Origin: Bryobacteraceae bacterium
GTDB taxonomy: Bacteria > Acidobacteriota > Terriglobia > Bryobacterales > Bryobacteraceae
Direction: 5' to 3'
Length of the DNA: 36,760 bases
Assembly (NCBI GenBank): GCA_030041035.1
Contig: JASHOO010000424.1
Coordinates: 1-36,760 of the forward strand
The notes under the pieces: generated by a model
Databases searched by the model: none
Told to the model about the DNA's origin: nothing
Seen by the model: only the letters and a program-made list of their open reading frames with translations
Translations under genes and position numbers: made by a program
Shown here: one piece after another, positions 8,682 through 17,362 of the stretch
Numbering within the stretch: the stretch's first letter is position 1
How the letters are laid out: each line of letters begins with the position of its first letter

Positions 8682-10148
8682 CTATCTCAGGAATGAATTC
8701 TGGGCCAAGCGCAGCACCGGCTCGGGATAGACGCCAACCGCCAGTGTCAGCACGCCGGTGATGCCGAGCGCCACGCGCAATCCGAAGCTGGTAGCCAGGG
8801 GCGCTTTCTCGGTCAGTTCACCGACAAACATGGTTTTCACGATGCGGAAGTAATAGTAAATGGCCACGGCTACATAAAGAGTTGCGATCACCGCGAGGAG
8901 GTAGTGGTGCGTTTCAATGAGCGACAGGAAGATGTAGTACTTGCCGAGGAAGCCGGCGGTAGGCGGAATTCCGGCGAGCGAGAGCAGAAAGATGAGCATC
9001 AAGACGGCGTAGCCAGGGCTTCTGTACATCAGTCCGGCCATGTCGTCGACATCATCGCCAATGATATTTTTCCGCCGCAACGCGATTACCACGAGGAATG
9101 CGCCAAGATTCATGAAGGCGTAGACCATGACGTAAACCGCGATGCCCTGGATGCCGGTGTCATTACCAGCGATCAGGCCGAGCAGCATGTAGCCGGCATG
9201 GGAGATCGAGCTATAGGCCAGCAGGCGTTTGATGTTCGTTTGGCTGATGGCGGCGAGGTTGCCGATGGTCATGGTTAAAATCGCGACGGCAGCCAGCAGG
9301 GGCTCCCAGGCGTCACGGGCAGGTGCAAGCGGACCAAGGAAGATACGCAACAAAAATGCGAATGATGCGGCTTTCGAAGCCACCGAGAGATAAGCCGTGA
9401 TGGTGGTGGGTGCGCCTTCGTAAGCGTCGGGTGCCCACATATGGAACGGGGCCGCGGAAATCTTGAACAACAGGCCGACGGCGGTGGTAGTCATGGCCAA
9501 AAAGACGAGAGGATCCCAGGCCGGGCGGGCAGCGATGGCGGCGGCGACATCGGTGAGGCGTGTCGAACCGGCGAGGCCGTACATGATGGAGAAGCCATAG
9601 ACGAGAAAGCCGCTGGAAAACGCACCGAGCAGCAGATATTTGATGGCGGCTTCGTTGGAGCGCTTGTCGCCGCGCAAGAAACCGACCATCACATAGAAGC
9701 ACAGAGCCATGAGCTCGAGGCCGATGAAGAGCGTGACAAGATCGGTGCCGGCCGCGAGAAAGAACATGCCGCACTGCGCGAACAGTAGGAGGGCGTAGTA
9801 TTCGCCGTGATGCTCGCCCTCGATCTCGAGATAGTTATAGGACACGAGCGCCACGATGAGGGTGGCCAGCTCGAAGACCCAGTTGAAATACAGGGCGAAT
9901 CGGTCGATGGTGAGTGCACCGCTGAAGGCGATGATGGAGCTGTCGCCGCTGGTCGCAAGAAAGGCTTGCTGCCGGTACAATCCGACACCAGCGAAAATCA
10001 ATCCTGCAACGACGACGAGGGCAAAGTAACGCTTCTGCTTCGAGTTTGCAAACAAAAAATCAAAAACCAGAATCCAGCAGCCAAATAGCGCCAGGGTGAG
10101 GGCGGGAGTGAGGGCGAAAGCTTCGTTCGTGGAGTAGTATTGGCTCAT
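8682..10148 (-). CDS. nuoN: NADH-quinone oxidoreductase subunit N
   Basis: A 488-residue antiporter-like proton-pumping subunit of complex I with about 14 hydrophobic helices. Characteristic residues are visible: the TM5 glutamate in FIGLELMALC, the TM7 lysine in AIKYLLLGAFSSG, and the TM8 lysine in LLFKISAAPFHMWAPDAYEGAP, followed by the conserved LAAISQTNIKRLLAYSSISH. The start overlaps the nuoM stop by four bases and its stop is one base from the nuoH start, so all are translated from one message. Confidence 0.97.
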   Translation of the reverse strand: MSQYYSTNEAFALTPALTLALFGCWILVFDFLFANSKQKRYFALVVVAGLIFAGVGLYRQQAFLATSGDSSIIAFSGALTIDRFALYFNWVFELATLIVALVSYNYLEIEGEHHGEYYALLLFAQCGMFFLAAGTDLVTLFIGLELMALCFYVMVGFLRGDKRSNEAAIKYLLLGAFSSGFLVYGFSIMYGLAGSTRLTDVAAAIAARPAWDPLVFLAMTTTAVGLLFKISAAPFHMWAPDAYEGAPTTITAYLSVASKAASFAFLLRIFLGPLAPARDAWEPLLAAVAILTMTIGNLAAISQTNIKRLLAYSSISHAGYMLLGLIAGNDTGIQGIAVYVMVYAFMNLGAFLVVIALRRKNIIGDDVDDMAGLMYRSPGYAVLMLIFLLSLAGIPPTAGFLGKYYIFLSLIETHHYLLAVIATLYVAVAIYYYFRIVKTMFVGELTEKAPLATSFGLRVALGITGVLTLAVGVYPEPVLRLAQNSFLR

Positions 10149-11704
10149 TGCGCTGCTCCCGCCTCGACGGCTCGAGGCTTTGCTGACGCGACCCGCTGCG
10201 CGCCTCCCTGATAATAATCGGGACGCACGCGCTCCACGATTTGTTGGACTGGTTTATCGAGCAGATCAAAATAAGGCTTGGGGTAGATGCCGATCCAGAA
10301 GCCCCAGGCGATCAACGGCACGAAGACGACCAGCTCCCGGAGGCTGAGATCAGGAAGATGCAAATTGCGGCCATTGGTGACCTGACCGAGCATGGTGCGC
10401 TGGTAGAGCCACAGTAGGTACGCGGCGCCGAGGATCACCCCCATCACACTGAACGCCGCCCAGGCATGGCTGGCTTCAAACGCGCCTTGGAGAATAGCGA
10501 ACTCGCCGACGAATCCGTTCAACAGGGGAAGCCCAGCGGAGCTAAGCATGGCGATGGCGAAAACGGTGGCGAACTTCGGCATTACGTGTGCGAGGCCACC
10601 GTATTCAGCGATCTCTCGCGTGTGTCGGCGCTCGTAGATCACGCCGATGATCAAGAAGAGCATGCCGGTCGAGATGCCGTGGTTGACCTGCTGGAGCACA
10701 CTGCCGGCCAGACCGTTGGGATTCAGGGCAAAAATTCCGAGCGTGCAGAATCCAAGGTGACTGACTGAAGAGTAAGCCACCAGCTTTTTCCAATCCTGCT
10801 GCATCAGGCTCACCAGAGCGCCGTAAATGATGCCGATGATGGAGAGTACGGCGAGCACCTGCACGATGGTCTGATCCACCGAGGCCTTCGGCAGCAAGGG
10901 GAGTGAAAATCGGATGAAACCGTAAGTTCCCATTTTCAACAGCACGCTGGCCAGGATCACGGAGCCCGCGGTAGGAGCTTCGACGTGCGCATCCGGCAGC
11001 CAAGTGTGGAAGGGGAACATCGGAACTTTGATGGCGAAGCCGATGAAGAAGGACCAAAAGACCCACTGTTGCAGGCCGAGCGGGAGATCGAGCTTCATGA
11101 GCTCGGCGATCTCGAATGTGTAGGCGCCGAACTGCTGATGATATTGGAAATACAGTGTCAAGATGCCGAGAAGCATCAGGACTGAACCGGCTAGGGTGTA
11201 GAGGAAGAATTTGATCGCGGCATAGAGTTTTCGCGGGCCGCCCCACACACCGATGATGAAATACATCGGCACGAGCACCAGCTCCCAAAATACGTAGAAC
11301 AGAAAGAAATCCAGCGAGACGAAGACGCCGATCATTCCCGTTTGCAACAGCAGGAACATGGCGTAGTACTCTTTGACGCGTTCGTCGATGGCGTTCCAGG
11401 AACAGAGGATGGCCAGGAACCCGACGAGGGTGGTCAGCATGATCAGCAGCAGGCTGATGCCATCGATACCAATGTGAAAGTGCGCGCCGATGGAGGGAAT
11501 CCAGTCCGTGCTTTCCTGAAACTGGAATCCGGAGATACCTTTATCGAATCGCGAGACCAGCGGGAGCGAGATCAGAAATCCCACGAATCCCACCAGGTTG
11601 GCCCAGACTTTGATCAGATCTTTCTGCTTTCCGGGAATCAGCAGCAGGATGAGGAAGCCGGCGAGCGGTGTGAAGAGGACGATGCTGAGTAAGTGCTGAT
11701 CCAT
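10145..11704 (-). CDS. nuoM: NADH-quinone oxidoreductase subunit M
   Basis: A 519-residue antiporter-like subunit of complex I. The start is the ATG at 11704 (MDQHLLSIVLFTPL); the frame is open further upstream but there overlaps nuoL. Key features are the TM5 glutamate in YVFWELVLVPMYFIIGVWGG, the TM7 lysine in AAIKFFLYTLAGS, the TM8 region AIKVPMFPFHTWLPDAHVEAPT, and LMQQDWKKLVAYSSVSHLGF. Two bases separate it from nuoL. The C-terminus carries a basic tail of about 40 residues not usual in short NuoM proteins. Confidence 0.97.
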   Translation of the reverse strand: MDQHLLSIVLFTPLAGFLILLLIPGKQKDLIKVWANLVGFVGFLISLPLVSRFDKGISGFQFQESTDWIPSIGAHFHIGIDGISLLLIMLTTLVGFLAILCSWNAIDERVKEYYAMFLLLQTGMIGVFVSLDFFLFYVFWELVLVPMYFIIGVWGGPRKLYAAIKFFLYTLAGSVLMLLGILTLYFQYHQQFGAYTFEIAELMKLDLPLGLQQWVFWSFFIGFAIKVPMFPFHTWLPDAHVEAPTAGSVILASVLLKMGTYGFIRFSLPLLPKASVDQTIVQVLAVLSIIGIIYGALVSLMQQDWKKLVAYSSVSHLGFCTLGIFALNPNGLAGSVLQQVNHGISTGMLFLIIGVIYERRHTREIAEYGGLAHVMPKFATVFAIAMLSSAGLPLLNGFVGEFAILQGAFEASHAWAAFSVMGVILGAAYLLWLYQRTMLGQVTNGRNLHLPDLSLRELVVFVPLIAWGFWIGIYPKPYFDLLDKPVQQIVERVRPDYYQGGAQRVASAKPRAVEAGAAQ

Positions 11705-11706
11705 AG

Positions 11707-13905
11707 TTAACGCGCCAGGTAGTAACCGAAGAATGCCAGAGCGCCCACAACCACGAAGAGGGCATAGGCCTGGACGCGCCCGGTCTGGACGATGCGCACC
11801 GGGTACGACGACACCTTGACGAGCAGTGAGGTCAGGCGTACAGTGCCATCGACGATCCAGGTGTCCCACCAGATGGAGAACGACGAAGAAAAGCGCGTAA
11901 ACCATCCGGCGCCATTGACGCCGCCATCGATCACGTTGCGATCAAACGCTCCCAGTAGCGTGCCGCCGCCTTTGGCGAAGCCATTCACGAAGAGGAAATC
12001 GTAAATTTCGTCGACGTACCACTTGTTTGACAGAGTGCGATGAATGGGTCCGCACCGGGCTTCAATGGCGCCGGGAATCTCAGGGCGTATGTGATAACAA
12101 TAGCGGGCGATGCCGATGCCGATGAGCGCCAGGGCGATCGAGACGCCCATGAGAATTCCCTCGGTTGAGGCGTCGTGCGCGCCTTCTTTAACAGCTTCTA
12201 CAGCGGCAGAGGCAAAGGATGGCTCCAGCCACTGCTCGAATCCGCGGAACCAACCGGACATGCCCCAAAGTCTCGGCGTCCCGATCCAGCCGGCCAGGAC
12301 GCTGCCTATTGCCAAGAGCGTGAGCGGGACGGTCATGGACGCGGGCGATTCGTGGATGTGGGCTTCGATTTCAGGCGCCACGCGAGACCTGCCGTAGAAC
12401 GTCATGTGCATCAGCCGCCACATATAGAACGCCGTCAGTCCAGCGGTCAGCAGGCCAACCACGTAGAGTGCGTTCGAGCCTTGCTGTGAACTGTAGGCCT
12501 GCCAGAGGATTTCGTCCTTCGAGAAGAAGCCTGCGAAGCCGGGAATGCCGGCAATGGCGAGCGCCGCGACGAACATGGTCCAGTGCGTGATTGGGATCTT
12601 GTCTTTCAGTCCGCCCATACGGCGCATGTCCTGCTCCCCGCTGACGGCGTGGATGACGGACCCGGATCCGAGGAAGAGCAGAGCCTTGAAGAAAGCGTGG
12701 GTGAACAGATGGAAGATGGCTACCCAATATGCGCCGACACCAAGCGCCAGGAACATGTAGCCGAGCTGGCTCACTGTCGAGTAAGCGAGCACGCGCTTGA
12801 TGTCGTTCTGTACGAGAGCAATCGTTGCCGCGAGAATGGCTGTGAACGCGCCGACCGAAGCTACGATGGTGGAGGTATGCGGCGTTAACTGGTAAAGTGC
12901 TGCCGACCGCGCCACCATGTACACGCCAGCCGTCACCATAGTGGCCGCGTGGATGAGTGCGGATACGGGCGTGGGACCTTCCATGGCGTCCGGCAACCAG
13001 ACGTATAGAGGAATCTGCGCTGATTTTCCGGTTGCGCCGATGAACAAAAGCAGGGCCATTGTGCTCAACACGCCGAACCCGGCCGTCTCGGCCCGAAAAT
13101 TACCGCTTCCCAGGATCTGTCTTACATCAACGAACTTGACCGTCCCGAGCACGCTGAACATCAACAGCATGCCGAGGATGAATCCAGCGTCACCCACTCG
13201 ATTTACGACAAATGCTTTCTTTCCTGCGTCGCCCGCTGACTTCTTATGAAAGTAGAAGCCGATCAGCAGGTAACTGCATAGGCCCACGCCTTCCCAGCCA
13301 ACGAACATCAACGCGTAGTTGTTGGCCAGCACCAGCATGAGCATGAAAAAAACGAACAGGTTTAGATAGCCGAAGAAACGGTAGTAGCCGTTGTCGTGAG
13401 CCATGTAGCCGGTGGAGTAGACGTGAATTAAGAATCCAATACCGGTGACCACCAGAATCATGACGGAGCTGAGGGGGTCGAGCAGAAAGCCCCAATCGGC
13501 GGAAAACGTCGCCAGGCGTCCGCCGGCCATGTGGAACGGCAGCCCGGCGAGCCAGGTGAACTGGATCACCTCGTGCGATCGTTCGGGAACATTCGCGAGT
13601 TGCAGGACGGCGCCAGCCGACCAGATCAAGGACAGCAACACCATGCCCGGGCAGAGAAGGCTCACGACGGTCTTGAGGCCGCCGCCGTGATGATCGTGCC
13701 CGGTGACATGTTCGTGCGCGTGTTCGTGGGTATGGCCGTGGTGGTGATGCGCGGCTTCATGACCATCGTGAGTGAGTTCGACGCCGGGAGCCACGGCTAC
13801 GTCGGATGCCGGCTGCGGATCGAGTTTACTGCCGAACAGCAGCATAACAACCGCGCCGAATAGCGGAAAAAGTGGAATCAGCCAGATCTGGTCGAGAAAA
13901 TTCAT
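11707..13905 (-). CDS. nuoL: NADH-quinone oxidoreductase subunit L with His-rich insert
   Basis: A 732-residue distal antiporter-like subunit of complex I; E. coli NuoL is about 610 residues. Diagnostic segments are FVGWEGVGLCSYLLIGFY (TM5 glutamate), GKSAQIPLYVWLPDAMEGPT (TM8), and VQNDIKRVLAYSTVSQLGYM. The C-terminal part contains the long lateral-helix region and final transmembrane helix (YYLAR end). The unusual feature is a loop after the first membrane segment: residues 46-73 contain 14 histidines interspersed with Gly, Glu and Thr. It starts four bases downstream of nuoK. Confidence 0.97.
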   Translation of the reverse strand: MNFLDQIWLIPLFPLFGAVVMLLFGSKLDPQPASDVAVAPGVELTHDGHEAAHHHHGHTHEHAHEHVTGHDHHGGGLKTVVSLLCPGMVLLSLIWSAGAVLQLANVPERSHEVIQFTWLAGLPFHMAGGRLATFSADWGFLLDPLSSVMILVVTGIGFLIHVYSTGYMAHDNGYYRFFGYLNLFVFFMLMLVLANNYALMFVGWEGVGLCSYLLIGFYFHKKSAGDAGKKAFVVNRVGDAGFILGMLLMFSVLGTVKFVDVRQILGSGNFRAETAGFGVLSTMALLLFIGATGKSAQIPLYVWLPDAMEGPTPVSALIHAATMVTAGVYMVARSAALYQLTPHTSTIVASVGAFTAILAATIALVQNDIKRVLAYSTVSQLGYMFLALGVGAYWVAIFHLFTHAFFKALLFLGSGSVIHAVSGEQDMRRMGGLKDKIPITHWTMFVAALAIAGIPGFAGFFSKDEILWQAYSSQQGSNALYVVGLLTAGLTAFYMWRLMHMTFYGRSRVAPEIEAHIHESPASMTVPLTLLAIGSVLAGWIGTPRLWGMSGWFRGFEQWLEPSFASAAVEAVKEGAHDASTEGILMGVSIALALIGIGIARYCYHIRPEIPGAIEARCGPIHRTLSNKWYVDEIYDFLFVNGFAKGGGTLLGAFDRNVIDGGVNGAGWFTRFSSSFSIWWDTWIVDGTVRLTSLLVKVSSYPVRIVQTGRVQAYALFVVVGALAFFGYYLAR

Positions 13906-13909
13906 GCCG

Positions 13910-14218
13910 TCACCACTTCAGTAAGTCCACCTCGTCTGCCAGCACGGTTTCTTTGTTGCGGAAAAGGGCAATCAGAATGCCCAGCCCGACGGCTGCTTCA
14001 GCCACGGCGTCTGTAATGACGAAAATGGCGAAGATCTGGCCGTTCACGTTGTGCAAATTGTGCGAGAAGGCGATGAGGTTGATGTTCACTGCGTTGAGGA
14101 TCAGCTCGATGGACATGAGCACGATGACGATGTTGCGCCGGGTGAGCACACCGATTGTGCCAATGAGCAGCAGTGCGGCGCTTAACGCAATGTAGTGAGT
14201 GGTGGTGATGGGGCCCAT
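13910..14218 (-). CDS. nuoK: NADH-quinone oxidoreductase subunit K
   Basis: A 102-residue, three-helix membrane subunit of complex I (homologue of ND4L). The two buried glutamates of the proton path are present: Glu38 in [11 protein letters not shown] and Glu74 in [13 protein letters not shown], spaced as in E. coli NuoK (36 and 72). The length is the family's normal length. Two bases separate it from nuoJ and four from nuoL. Confidence 0.97.
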   Translation of the reverse strand: MGPITTTHYIALSAALLLIGTIGVLTRRNIVIVLMSIELILNAVNINLIAFSHNLHNVNGQIFAIFVITDAVAEAAVGLGILIALFRNKETVLADEVDLLKW

Positions 14219-14220
14219 GT

Positions 14221-14733
14221 TCAGATCCTTTTTTTCGCCATCACGACCGATCCGACCACGGCTACCAACAGCAGCACGGAGGCGATCTCAAACGGCAACA
14301 GATACTGGCGGAACAGCACGTCAGCGATCTGCTCGGTATTGCCGCCTGCATTCGCCACGGCGGCAACCGGCGGCCGGGCCATGCTGAACGCGCTCGCGCC
14401 CTTGCGCACGAAGTAAGCGATCTCGACTCCCACCGCCGTGACGCAGAGCAGTGCGATCCACCATTGGCGGTTGAACCGCCGCTGTTTGGCGGCCTGGTCC
14501 AGATTCACCAGCATAATTACAAACAGAAAAAGCACCATGATGCCGCCCACGTACAGAACAATCTGGACGGCAAACAGAAATTCGGCCTGTTGCAGCAGAT
14601 ACAAGCCGGCCACGCCAATCAGGGAAACGATGAGGCTGATGGCGCTATGGACGGCGTTGCGACGCGTGACCGTTAAGATCGCACCTCCCAGCACCAGTGT
14701 GGCGAACAAGTAGAAGAACAGCGCGTCCATCAT
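14221..14733 (-). CDS. nuoJ: NADH-quinone oxidoreductase subunit J
   Basis: A 170-residue membrane subunit of complex I (ND6 homologue) with five hydrophobic segments. Typical motifs are [24 protein letters not shown] and [22 protein letters not shown]; the latter includes the TM3 pi-bulge region ([14 protein letters not shown]). Two adjacent ATGs are possible starts (14733 and 14730). It sits 19 bases downstream of nuoI and two bases upstream of nuoK. Confidence 0.96.
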   Translation of the reverse strand: MMDALFFYLFATLVLGGAILTVTRRNAVHSAISLIVSLIGVAGLYLLQQAEFLFAVQIVLYVGGIMVLFLFVIMLVNLDQAAKQRRFNRQWWIALLCVTAVGVEIAYFVRKGASAFSMARPPVAAVANAGGNTEQIADVLFRQYLLPFEIASVLLLVAVVGSVVMAKKRI

Positions 14734-14752
14734 TGGCAGCCCGCTCTCCAGG

Positions 14753-15208
14753 TCAACATTTGTATGGGGTGGGCTTCGGGCCTTCCTCGAGCATCTGCCG
14801 GTCCCAGATCCAGCCTTCCCGCGTGTAGCTGGCCAGTTCGAAGTCCTGCGTCAGCTCGAGCGCATCTACCGGGCAGGCGTCTTCGCACAGGCCGCAGAAC
14901 ATGCACCGCGACAGGTCGTAAGTAAAGGTGGTGAGCTCTTTGCGCCGTGTCTGCTCGTTGCGTTCGCTGCCCACCACGATCAGATTTTCCGGGCAAGCCA
15001 GCGCGCAAAGGTTGCAGGCGATGCACAGAGTCTCGCCATTGTCCGGGTTGATGTTCAGGCGCGGCGCACCACGATAGCGCTCGGCTACTTTGGGGCGCTC
15101 GGCGGGATACTGCTCGGTGTAAATGTTCTTGGGATTCTGATTGCGAAATGTTACCCAGAGGCCCTGAAACAGGTCGACCAGGAAAATTGTCCTAAAAAAT
15201 TTTCCCAT
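14753..15208 (-). CDS. nuoI: NADH-quinone oxidoreductase subunit I, 2x[4Fe-4S] ferredoxin
   Basis: A 151-residue peripheral-arm subunit carrying clusters N6a and N6b. Two complete CxxCxxCxxxCP motifs are visible: Cys62, 65, 68 and 72 (CIACNLCALACP) and Cys102, 105, 108 and 112 (CMFCGLCEDACP). The N-terminal amphipathic helix (MGKFFRTIFLVDLFQGL) lies on the membrane in known structures. It directly follows nuoD by five bases; nuoE, nuoF, nuoG and nuoH, which normally lie between them, are missing here. Confidence 0.97.
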   Translation of the reverse strand: MGKFFRTIFLVDLFQGLWVTFRNQNPKNIYTEQYPAERPKVAERYRGAPRLNINPDNGETLCIACNLCALACPENLIVVGSERNEQTRRKELTTFTYDLSRCMFCGLCEDACPVDALELTQDFELASYTREGWIWDRQMLEEGPKPTPYKC

Positions 15209-15213
15209 AGGTT

Positions 15214-16323
15214 CTATCGATCCACTTCCCCTAACACAATATCTAATGTTCCAATAATCGCGACCACGTCCGCCACTAATCCCCCCCGCACCATGCGATC
15301 GAGCGCCTGGAGATTCACGAACGAGGGCGGGCGGACGCGCATTCGATAAGGCTGCGTGGAATTGTCACTCACGACGAAGTATCCCAGTTCGCCCTTCGGT
15401 GCTTCGATGGACACGTACACTTCGCCCGTGGCCGGCTTGATTACCTTCGGAGTTTTGCCGATAGGACCTGCGGGAATTCTGTCCACTGCCTGCCGGATGA
15501 TGCGGACCGATTGCCGCATCTCCTGCATCCGCACGATATAACGGTCGTAGGTATCGCCGTTTTCGCCAGTGGGGACGTCAAAATCGTACTGCTCGTAACC
15601 GGAATAAGGCTGAGCTTTGCGCAAATCCCATTTCACGCCTGCAGCGCGCAGCACCGGGCCGGTGACGCCGAATTCCTTGCACTCATCGCCGGTTAGAATG
15701 CCCACGCCTTTGAGCCGTGCCACCCAGATACGGTTGTTGGTAAGGAGTTCCTCGTACTCATCCACCTTCGGCAGGAACATGTCGCAGAAAGCTTTCACCT
15801 GCTGTTCGAAGCCGTCGTACAGCTCGTATTGCAGGCCGCCGACGCGGAAAGCGTGCGTGGTAAGCCGGGCACCGCAGTAGTTCTCGAAAATCTTGAGCAC
15901 TTCCTCGCGCTCGCGGAAGCAGTAGAAGACCGGGGTAATGGCACCGATGTCGAGTGCATGCGTGCCCAGCCAAAGAAGGTGGCTCGCGATGCGGTTCAGC
16001 TCCGTTAGGATCACCCTCGTGACCTGGGCACGGGGCGGCGCCTCAATGTTGAGTAGTTTCTCTACGGCAAGGCAATAGCCGAGGCCGTTTGAGACCGCGG
16101 CGACGTAGTCCATGCGGTCCACGTAGGGCGCGAACTGCTGGTAGGTGCGATTCTCGCCGATCTTCTCCACGCCGCGGTGCAGATAACCGATCACGCACTC
16201 CGTGCCGATGACCTTTTCACCATCGAGCTTCAGGATGACGCGCAGCACTCCGTGCGTTGAGGGGTGCTGCGGCCCCATGTTGAGGACCAATTCCGTGGAG
16301 TCGAGAAAAGTGGTTTCCGGCAT
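15214..16323 (-). CDS. nuoD: NADH-quinone oxidoreductase subunit D
   Basis: A 369-residue peripheral-arm subunit (49-kDa homologue) that shapes the quinone site with NuoB and NuoH. The quinone-site loop [14 protein letters not shown] has the key histidine (His20 here), and [27 protein letters not shown] is the conserved core. The C-terminus ends LGEVDR, the usual family end. It is separate from nuoC, not fused as in E. coli. Six bases separate it from nuoC. Confidence 0.97.
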   Translation of the reverse strand: MPETTFLDSTELVLNMGPQHPSTHGVLRVILKLDGEKVIGTECVIGYLHRGVEKIGENRTYQQFAPYVDRMDYVAAVSNGLGYCLAVEKLLNIEAPPRAQVTRVILTELNRIASHLLWLGTHALDIGAITPVFYCFREREEVLKIFENYCGARLTTHAFRVGGLQYELYDGFEQQVKAFCDMFLPKVDEYEELLTNNRIWVARLKGVGILTGDECKEFGVTGPVLRAAGVKWDLRKAQPYSGYEQYDFDVPTGENGDTYDRYIVRMQEMRQSVRIIRQAVDRIPAGPIGKTPKVIKPATGEVYVSIEAPKGELGYFVVSDNSTQPYRMRVRPPSFVNLQALDRMVRGGLVADVVAIIGTLDIVLGEVDR

Positions 16324-16329
16324 CGATGG

Positions 16330-16977
16330 TTATTGGCCGCTTTCGATCCCCAGGTTCTCCCGGACCCAACGGTTGTCCTGCTGGATAATAGACATCTCTT
16401 TGCGCAACGGGAACCCTTGCCATTCCTCCGGCAGCAGGATACGCCGCATGTCGGGGTGCCCTGCGAACTGGATGCCGAACATGTCGAACACTTCGCGCTC
16501 CAACCAGTTGGCGCCAGTATGCACGGGCACAGCGCTCCGAGGCTGCGCGGCGTCAGTAATCATGGTCTTGATACGAACACGCTCGTTTCGCCGAAAGCTG
16601 TAGAGAATGTACACGAGGTCGAAGCGCTCGGCGCGGTTCGGATAATCGACCGCGGTGATGTCGACCAGATAATCGAAGTCGGCTTCAAGCTTCAAGAACT
16701 CGAGAACGGGGATAACCGCTTCTGGTTGGACGACCGCGAAGTTCTGACCAAGATAGCTCGAACAGGCCGTGAGCTGATCGCCAAAGCGCTCCTTGAGTTG
16801 GTTTGGAAGCTCGCCTTCCCAAGCTGTGGCCGCCATGGGCGGCGGCGGTTTCGGGGCCGCGTGTGCCGGAGGCTTGGCAGCAGCCGGCTTCGGAGCGTCC
16901 TTTTGTTTAGGAGGTTCGGAAACCCCGCCCGAAGCGGGTGGCGGCGCGGAGCCCTCGGCGTTTTGCTCGTCTGCCAT
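16330..16977 (-). CDS. nuoC: NADH-quinone oxidoreductase subunit C with Pro/Ala-rich N-terminal extension
   Basis: A 215-residue peripheral-arm subunit (30-kDa homologue). The start is the ATG at 16977 (MADEQNAEGS); the open frame continues upstream through the promoter region but that part is not protein-like. The diagnostic C-terminal block is LEREVFDMFGIQFAGHPDMRRILLPEEWQGFPLRKE. Residues about 1-50 are a low-complexity Pro/Ala/Lys-rich tail not found in most NuoC proteins. It is the first gene of the cluster; no nuoA or nuoB precedes it, and the next gene upstream is the divergent Rieske gene. Confidence 0.96.
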   Translation of the reverse strand: MADEQNAEGSAPPPASGGVSEPPKQKDAPKPAAAKPPAHAAPKPPPPMAATAWEGELPNQLKERFGDQLTACSSYLGQNFAVVQPEAVIPVLEFLKLEADFDYLVDITAVDYPNRAERFDLVYILYSFRRNERVRIKTMITDAAQPRSAVPVHTGANWLEREVFDMFGIQFAGHPDMRRILLPEEWQGFPLRKEMSIIQQDNRWVRENLGIESGQ

Positions 16978-17004
16978 CCGGTGTTCCGTGTGAAGATCCC
17001 TACG

Positions 17005-17031
17005 ATTAGCACAGCGTCCTTGGCGAGTCAA
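17005..17031 (-). promoter_or_regulatory. Candidate sigma-70 promoter for the nuo cluster
   Basis: On the minus strand, TTGACT (17026-17031) is followed after 15 bases by GCTAAT (17005-17010). The -35 element is close to consensus, the -10 matches four of six positions, and the spacer is two bases short of the optimum. A transcript would start about 20 bases before the nuoC ATG. Seen by eye only. Confidence 0.35.
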
Positions 17032-17086
17032 ATAGGACGCGCATACACCCGCTTGGCGCCCACCGGAGTATCCCGGAAAGGCGGTA

Positions 17087-17114
17087 TTGCAAATCCGTTC
17101 CAGGGGTGTACAAT
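17087..17114 (+). promoter_or_regulatory. Candidate sigma-70 promoter for the Rieske/cytochrome operon
   Basis: TTGCAA (17087-17092), a 16-base spacer, and TACAAT (17109-17114) make a good sigma-70-like promoter on the plus strand. Transcription would start near 17121, giving a 5' leader of about 240 bases before the Rieske ATG. The leader is long, so a closer second promoter is possible, but I found none as good. Confidence 0.45.
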
Positions 17115-17333
17115 AATCGGTCGATACAAAAAACGATACGAGGCTGCCGGGGAGGTGGGGACTGAACCGGTTGGGCGGGAGAGCAGAATACGGGCTTTCG
17201 CAACGTCTGTTTATAAGTGCAGTACGATTTACTACATCAGGCTTTCCATAACCTACATAACGAAGCCTGCTGCTTTTGCCACTCATCCACCCTGTTTCTC
17301 TGGAGCCGCGGTGTCCACTTATTCCAGAAGGGG

Positions 17334-17350
17334 ACCGGGCACATCCCGGT
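17334..17350 (+). other. Short hairpin next to the Rieske ribosome binding site
   Basis: ACCGGG (17334-17339) and CCCGGT (17345-17350) form a perfect six-base-pair stem with a five-base loop; two G-U pairs could extend it. It ends three bases before the likely ribosome binding site AGGG (17353-17356). It could modulate translation or be incidental. Confidence 0.4.
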
Positions 17351-17362
17351 TTAGGGCACGAC

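Larger units (their letters stand above)
16978..17362. other. 385-bp divergent intergenic region between nuoC and the Rieske gene
   Basis: No credible gene lies here; several frames are open but none resembles a protein. It holds the candidate promoters for the two divergent respiratory operons, two direct CGATAC repeats 12 bases apart (17122-17127 and 17134-17139) just downstream of the plus-strand -10 element, and a short hairpin next to the Rieske ribosome binding site. Any regulator that binds here could control complex I and the quinol-oxidising complex together. Confidence 0.6.
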
